In this document: positions 60,271 through 64,000 of the stretch, in pieces
How the letters are laid out: each line of letters starts with the position of its first letter
Position numbering within the stretch: position 1 is the first letter of the stretch
Assembly (NCBI GenBank): GCA_015680685.1
Contig: MNCI01010839.1
Span: 247,740-311,739, forward strand
Source of the DNA: Gnetum montanum
Taxonomy: Eukaryota; Streptophyta; Gnetopsida; Gnetales; Gnetaceae
Reading direction: 5' to 3'
Length of the DNA: 64,000 bases
The notes under the pieces: generated by a model
What the model was told of the DNA's origin: nothing
Databases searched by the model: none
What the model saw: only the letters and a program-made list of their open reading frames with translations
Made by a program: the position numbers and the translations under genes

Positions 60271-61475
60271 CAAGAAAATTTCATTTTGTAGCCTTGTAAC
60301 CTTCACCATAAAAAATTAACACAATATTTCAATATAAAATCTAAGGTTTGCAATTCATGAGCTGAAATCTCACATATTTTAACTTATTGGGGCTAAAAAT
60401 GCCTCATAAGCTATTTTTTCCTCACTTCCCAAGAGGAAAAATCTATATTAAGCATGTATCTAGGGTTGGGAAGGCTAAAAATTCCTTAGGGATTGCCAAA
60501 TTTGGATTTTTCATGGTACTTTTGTTGGTCATGGTAATTAATACGTTGGAACAAATTGCAACCATCGTATTAATTTATGGACTATTAATTTTTGAATCAA
60601 AACCAATGTATTTTTTGGTAGGAGATGCCAAAACTAGTGTACTTTTGTTGGAAAACATCATGACCAATGTACTTCTCATGAAAGCCAACATATCTTTTCT
60701 AAGGCTAGTGTATCTTTGGTGAAGACAACACATTTCTTTGAAGCCAACATATCTTTTTCAAAGCCAGTGTATTTTTGGTGTTACTTATTCATCAAACTTA
60801 CCAAAAAATTTAAAAATACACTAAGGTTTGATGACCTATCATACCTATAATGTGCAGCAATCTATTAGCAATCATGGTAGAGAGTTGCAACAACATATCA
60901 ACACCAAGAATCCTATTTAAATAAAATTCAACCATATTACAAGGAATTGTTTGAAAATAAAATTCAACCATATTACAAGGAATTTTTTGAAAAACTAGCC
61001 ATTGACTAAGCATTGGAGACTCTCAAAGAAATTTCATAGTAACAAAAAGGTCAAGTATTTATGCACCATTTGTTTAACCAACGCAATAGATCTAAACTTG
61101 AGAACCAATAGGGAGTTTCAGAAATTAGAGCTTGGAAGCACCTGAATCATGCAACAGACTATAAGACATAACCTGTTAGTTTCACTAGACTTCAAGTATC
61201 ATTCAAGAAGCTCCTTCTATTAATAGGTACATATTTTTACTTATTTAAACTCTATTCTATTAATATTTTAGTGTTTCAATTAAATTTAATGTTCATTTGT
61301 TTGTGCAAGTATATTTCAAGATAATTCTCATGCTTTCTCTTAGGTTAAATCTACATTTTCCATTTAACTTAACTACATTGTTTTACACTTTCTAAGTCCC
61401 TAAGTGATCAACAAGACCATCCAAGGTGCCTTGGATCCTCTTTCTCAGAGATCCTTGGGATCTGGGGTTAAACTA
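60261..61475 (+). repeat. LTR F, plus orientation
   Basis: It starts TGAAAAACCACAAG after a polypurine tract. Its end, AAGACCATCCAAGGTGCC at about 61415, followed by a TTCTCAGAGATCC block, matches the ends of the Z, A and C LTRs. It contains a degenerate array of about 36 bp units (60590-60785, CCAATGTACTTTT/CCAACATATCTTTT) and a perfect-looking 38-bp tandem pair (60917-60992). Confidence 0.65.
60917..60992. repeat. Tandem pair, period about 39 bp
   Basis: AAATAAAATTCAACCATATT followed by ACAAGGAATT occurs twice in a row, the second followed by TTTTTGAAAAA. Confidence 0.85.
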
Positions 61476-61729
61476 TTCACTAGGGATTTTTGATTTTTGA
61501 ACATCAAATTTTTCCATTCCAACAAAGAACATAACTAGTATAATTTTAAAAGGTTGTTGATATGTGATGTATTGTCAATGCATGAGTTTTTATTGTTATT
61601 TTATACTAATCAAGTTTACTTTAAGATTGGCATTTAGTCCATATCATGCCTTGTTTAGGATGGTGTTATGGGCTAGGACCTTAAGGTTGCTATAGGATAT
61701 ATGCTAGTCATAACGTAATCCAATAGTTG

Positions 61730-62350
61730 GTGAACCACCACCAAAATTGCATGTTGTCACCTTGTAGTCTCCATCCCATGAAACCTAAGGCAAAACTTCA
61801 TTGTAAATGTGAAGATTCAACCCATGAGATGTAATCTCACATACTTTATAATTTTAGAGCTAAAAAATGTCTCATAAGTGGTCAAAACCTCATTCCCCAA
61901 GTAAAGAAAAACATCATATAATGCCTATCTTTGGGCTTGGGGGATTAAAATGCCTTTTGGGATGCTAAAATTGGAATTTTGATGGGTTTTATGGGGGGGT
62001 ATAACATTTTTCACATTGGAGATACCTACTAGGAGGTATAACTCACCTACACCTAGCATTGGGGGTATTAAAACACCACAAAATTTTGCATGTTATAATC
62101 AATCTTCATCATGTAGCTTTCACCTCATGCAACATGAAGCAAAATTTCATTGTAAATGTGAAAATTGTAACCCACAATTGGAAATTTCACATATCTTATA
62201 CTTTTGTCGCTAAAAAATGCCTCATAAGTGATCAAAGCCTTATTCCCCAAGTGAAAAACGTTACCTAGTGTCTATATTTGGGCTTGAGAGGTTCAAAATG
62301 CCTTTTAAAATGTCAAAAAGGAAAATTTTATGGGTTTTATGGGGGGGGGG
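61730..62350 (+). repeat. Two further U3-like fragments of the same LTR family
   Basis: Blocks at about 61730-62000 and 62060-62350 both run from ACCACC/ACACCACAAAATT through TTCATTGTAAATGTGAA, CTCATAAGTG and ATTCCCCAAGT to TTTTATGGGGGGG (G7 and G10). The first part of LTR F (60261-60500) and, reversed, the C LTR (58380-58575) contain the same sequence. Confidence 0.7.
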
Positions 62351-62439
62351 GTATGCATTTTTCTATGCTAAAAACACTTGTAGTAGGTAGATCTCACCTA
62401 CCCCTAGTGTGGAAGAATAGGGGGTTTGGAAACTTTTCC

Positions 62440-62585
62440 CCCTTTAATGTTGAGACCAAATGCAAAACTTAGAAACTTTCCCCTAGCTTGGAAATGTTTC
62501 CACCACCTTGAAAAGTTTTCCCCCAGCTTGGAAACTTTCCCCCTAGCCTAGAAAGTTTTTCCTCTAATGTGAGAAATTTAATCCC
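62440..62585. repeat. Degenerate short tandem repeat built on GGAAACTTTCCCCCTAGC
   Basis: About six imperfect units of 20-27 bases, each with a GGAAA...TTTCC partial palindrome. Confidence 0.7.
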
Positions 62586-64000
62586 CCAACAGGGAAGCCA
62601 CAAGGAGAAAAATTAATCAATCCATGCACTTAAATGTTGACCAACCACTTCAACAAGCATGGTGAAGAGCTTAGTGTGGAAGGTGTGCCCTAGTTACTAT
62701 TTATAGTAAATGAAATGGCCATGGGGGGAAGCACTTACTCTGTATAGTGTTGGCACATTTGGCCATTCCATGGAACAGTTGGAATATTTTATTTTAAATT
62801 AGCACAATCCCTGGTTGTAAATTTGTAGTTTAGTATTGTGAGTTGATGGGTATTTTTGAAGAAACATCCACTGGTAAATAATTTTGATGTTGAGGCCTTC
62901 TTGGAAAGCAAGATTAAAATGCCTTTATTGAAGATTGGAATAGCAAACAAAGGATGAAATTATTTACCATAAAAAGCATACTCCCCGCTAATGTTGGATA
63001 ATGGATTATTAAGATCCACTTAAGAGTTGGAAGCGTGCGGAAGACCTCATGAATGGATTACCGACAAGTTTTGAATTTCATTCGGTAAATTTAATTAACA
63101 AAGGATTAGAAGGTTTCTATTGTAGAAAAAACCGAATAAAATAGCAAAAATATCAGAGACATCGGCATCGGCTTGGGTTTGGGCATCACCTTGGGCATCG
63201 GCATCACCAGAAATGGCTCCAGATTTTTAAGGAATACTTCCAAAACCCGTGAGGGAGGACTGCGTGCGAGCAGAGCATAGATGGCCAGCGGCGGGAGGAT
63301 GCACAGCAATGGATAAGAAGTTAGTGGCAAATGGAAGAGAAGCCTCTGTCACGTGCGTGGCGGATACGACCTCGGCTTTGGCCAGATTTGGCTGACGGAG
63401 GCGCAGCTAATGGGCAAAGGAGCAAGTCTTCACCTCATCTAGGACTGATAGGGTTTCCAAGTGTGACCGATGGTTTGATCGACCCAGAGATGCCTCGTCC
63501 ACGTACACTGAGGGTGGTGGCAGTTCCAGATTTCACAAATCTAGCGCAAGCTTCTCCTTGAAGCGTGACAACGCTGGCTTCAACGGTGGCAGCGACGGAT
63601 ACGAATTTGCTCTGCTCAAGGATAAAACACCTTGCAAAATTTTTGTATAATCATCAAAACTAGAAGAGCACTTGTGAGAGGCAAAGGATAGAACGGTTGC
63701 AGAATCTTACGGGACACAAGGCGACATTTCCTAACGTGGTGGCTGAGCCTTCTCCCGTGATGGTAGTTGTTGGTAACGATTTTCGGTAGGGCAAGATAAT
63801 TTGAACTAGTTGCTGGCAGTTCCAGACCTGGCACCTTCACATTTGGGCTTGATATTTTGAATTTAAATTTTCTAGCCATTTTCATACAAGTGAAAGTGCA
63901 CATGAATTATTTAGGATTAAGGTACCAGCAACATTTATGCCAAGGTAGATATTATGTTATCACCTTGTTTATAAAATCACTAAGAACTTCAATAAGCATT
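62586..64000. other. Unassigned right end
   Basis: No gene is recognised. GC content rises after about 63130. Imperfect GGCATCGGCATCACC-type repeats lie at 63160-63212. A 76-codon plus-strand open frame (63331-63561, with RPRLWPDLADGGAA and MPRPRTLRVVAVPDF) has no motif known to me; it could be an exon remnant or chance. Confidence 0.3.

Noticed and set aside
63331-63561. Possible host exon with an RPRLWPDLADGG-like start
   Set aside because: Short, no recognised motif, no splice-supported neighbours. Kept only as a note in the unassigned right end.

Overview
The window looks like nuclear DNA of a land plant with a large, repeat-rich genome. It has no prokaryotic gene layout, two assembly gaps (27031-27157 and 50491-50755), a 575 bp uninterrupted CT microsatellite, and almost wall-to-wall decayed LTR retrotransposons. 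I recognise no host gene and no RNA gene, and I cannot name the species.

Most of the DNA belongs to one lineage of long Ty3/gypsy elements. Their pol order is RT, RNase H, a second RNase H-like domain, then integrase, which is the dual-RNase H layout of the plant Tat lineage (Ogre, Retand, Grande and relatives). At least five copies are present: Z (plus strand, 3' UTR and LTR, 1-2205), A (minus, 2236-14234, lacks RT to integrase), D (plus, pol and 3' end only, 14235-20984), B (minus, 21280-38550, nearly full length with both LTRs) and C (minus, 45233-58575, no pol seen). A further LTR and U3 fragments (F, plus) lie at 59261-62350. A different, non-autonomous Ty3 element E (minus, 38551-45232) sits between B and C.

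The striking feature is that copies A, B and C each carry a multi-exon gene on the strand opposite to gag-pol, placed between protease and RT. In B it reads in frame through eight exons (28065-32475), with canonical or near-canonical splice sites and matching phases, broken only by six stop codons and no frameshift. Exon phases agree in A, B and C, and exon 2 has the same length in A and B. The predicted protein has an N-terminal domain resembling FCP1/NIF (HAD-type) phosphatases with the catalytic aspartates missing, an unfamiliar middle domain, an acidic linker, a coiled-coil-like domain and a short G/S/D-rich tail. In B it has its own TATA box.

This gene is bracketed by arrays of a short dyad motif: arms of 4-5 bp around a 6-nt spacer, preceded by a conserved CTAGTTTA-like leader. 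Arm sequences change together between arrays. The arrays lie at the PR/antisense-gene boundary, at the antisense-gene/RT boundary and after integrase, always in the orientation of the antisense gene. A second class of motif (GCGTATACGC in B, GCTACGCTATGC-like in Z/A, ACTATGCTAG-like in C) is shared, copy by copy, between the LTR and the DNA upstream of or inside the antisense gene. A conserved inverted repeat spans the polypurine tract/LTR junction in four copies. Together these suggest an element lineage with a bidirectional expression programme.
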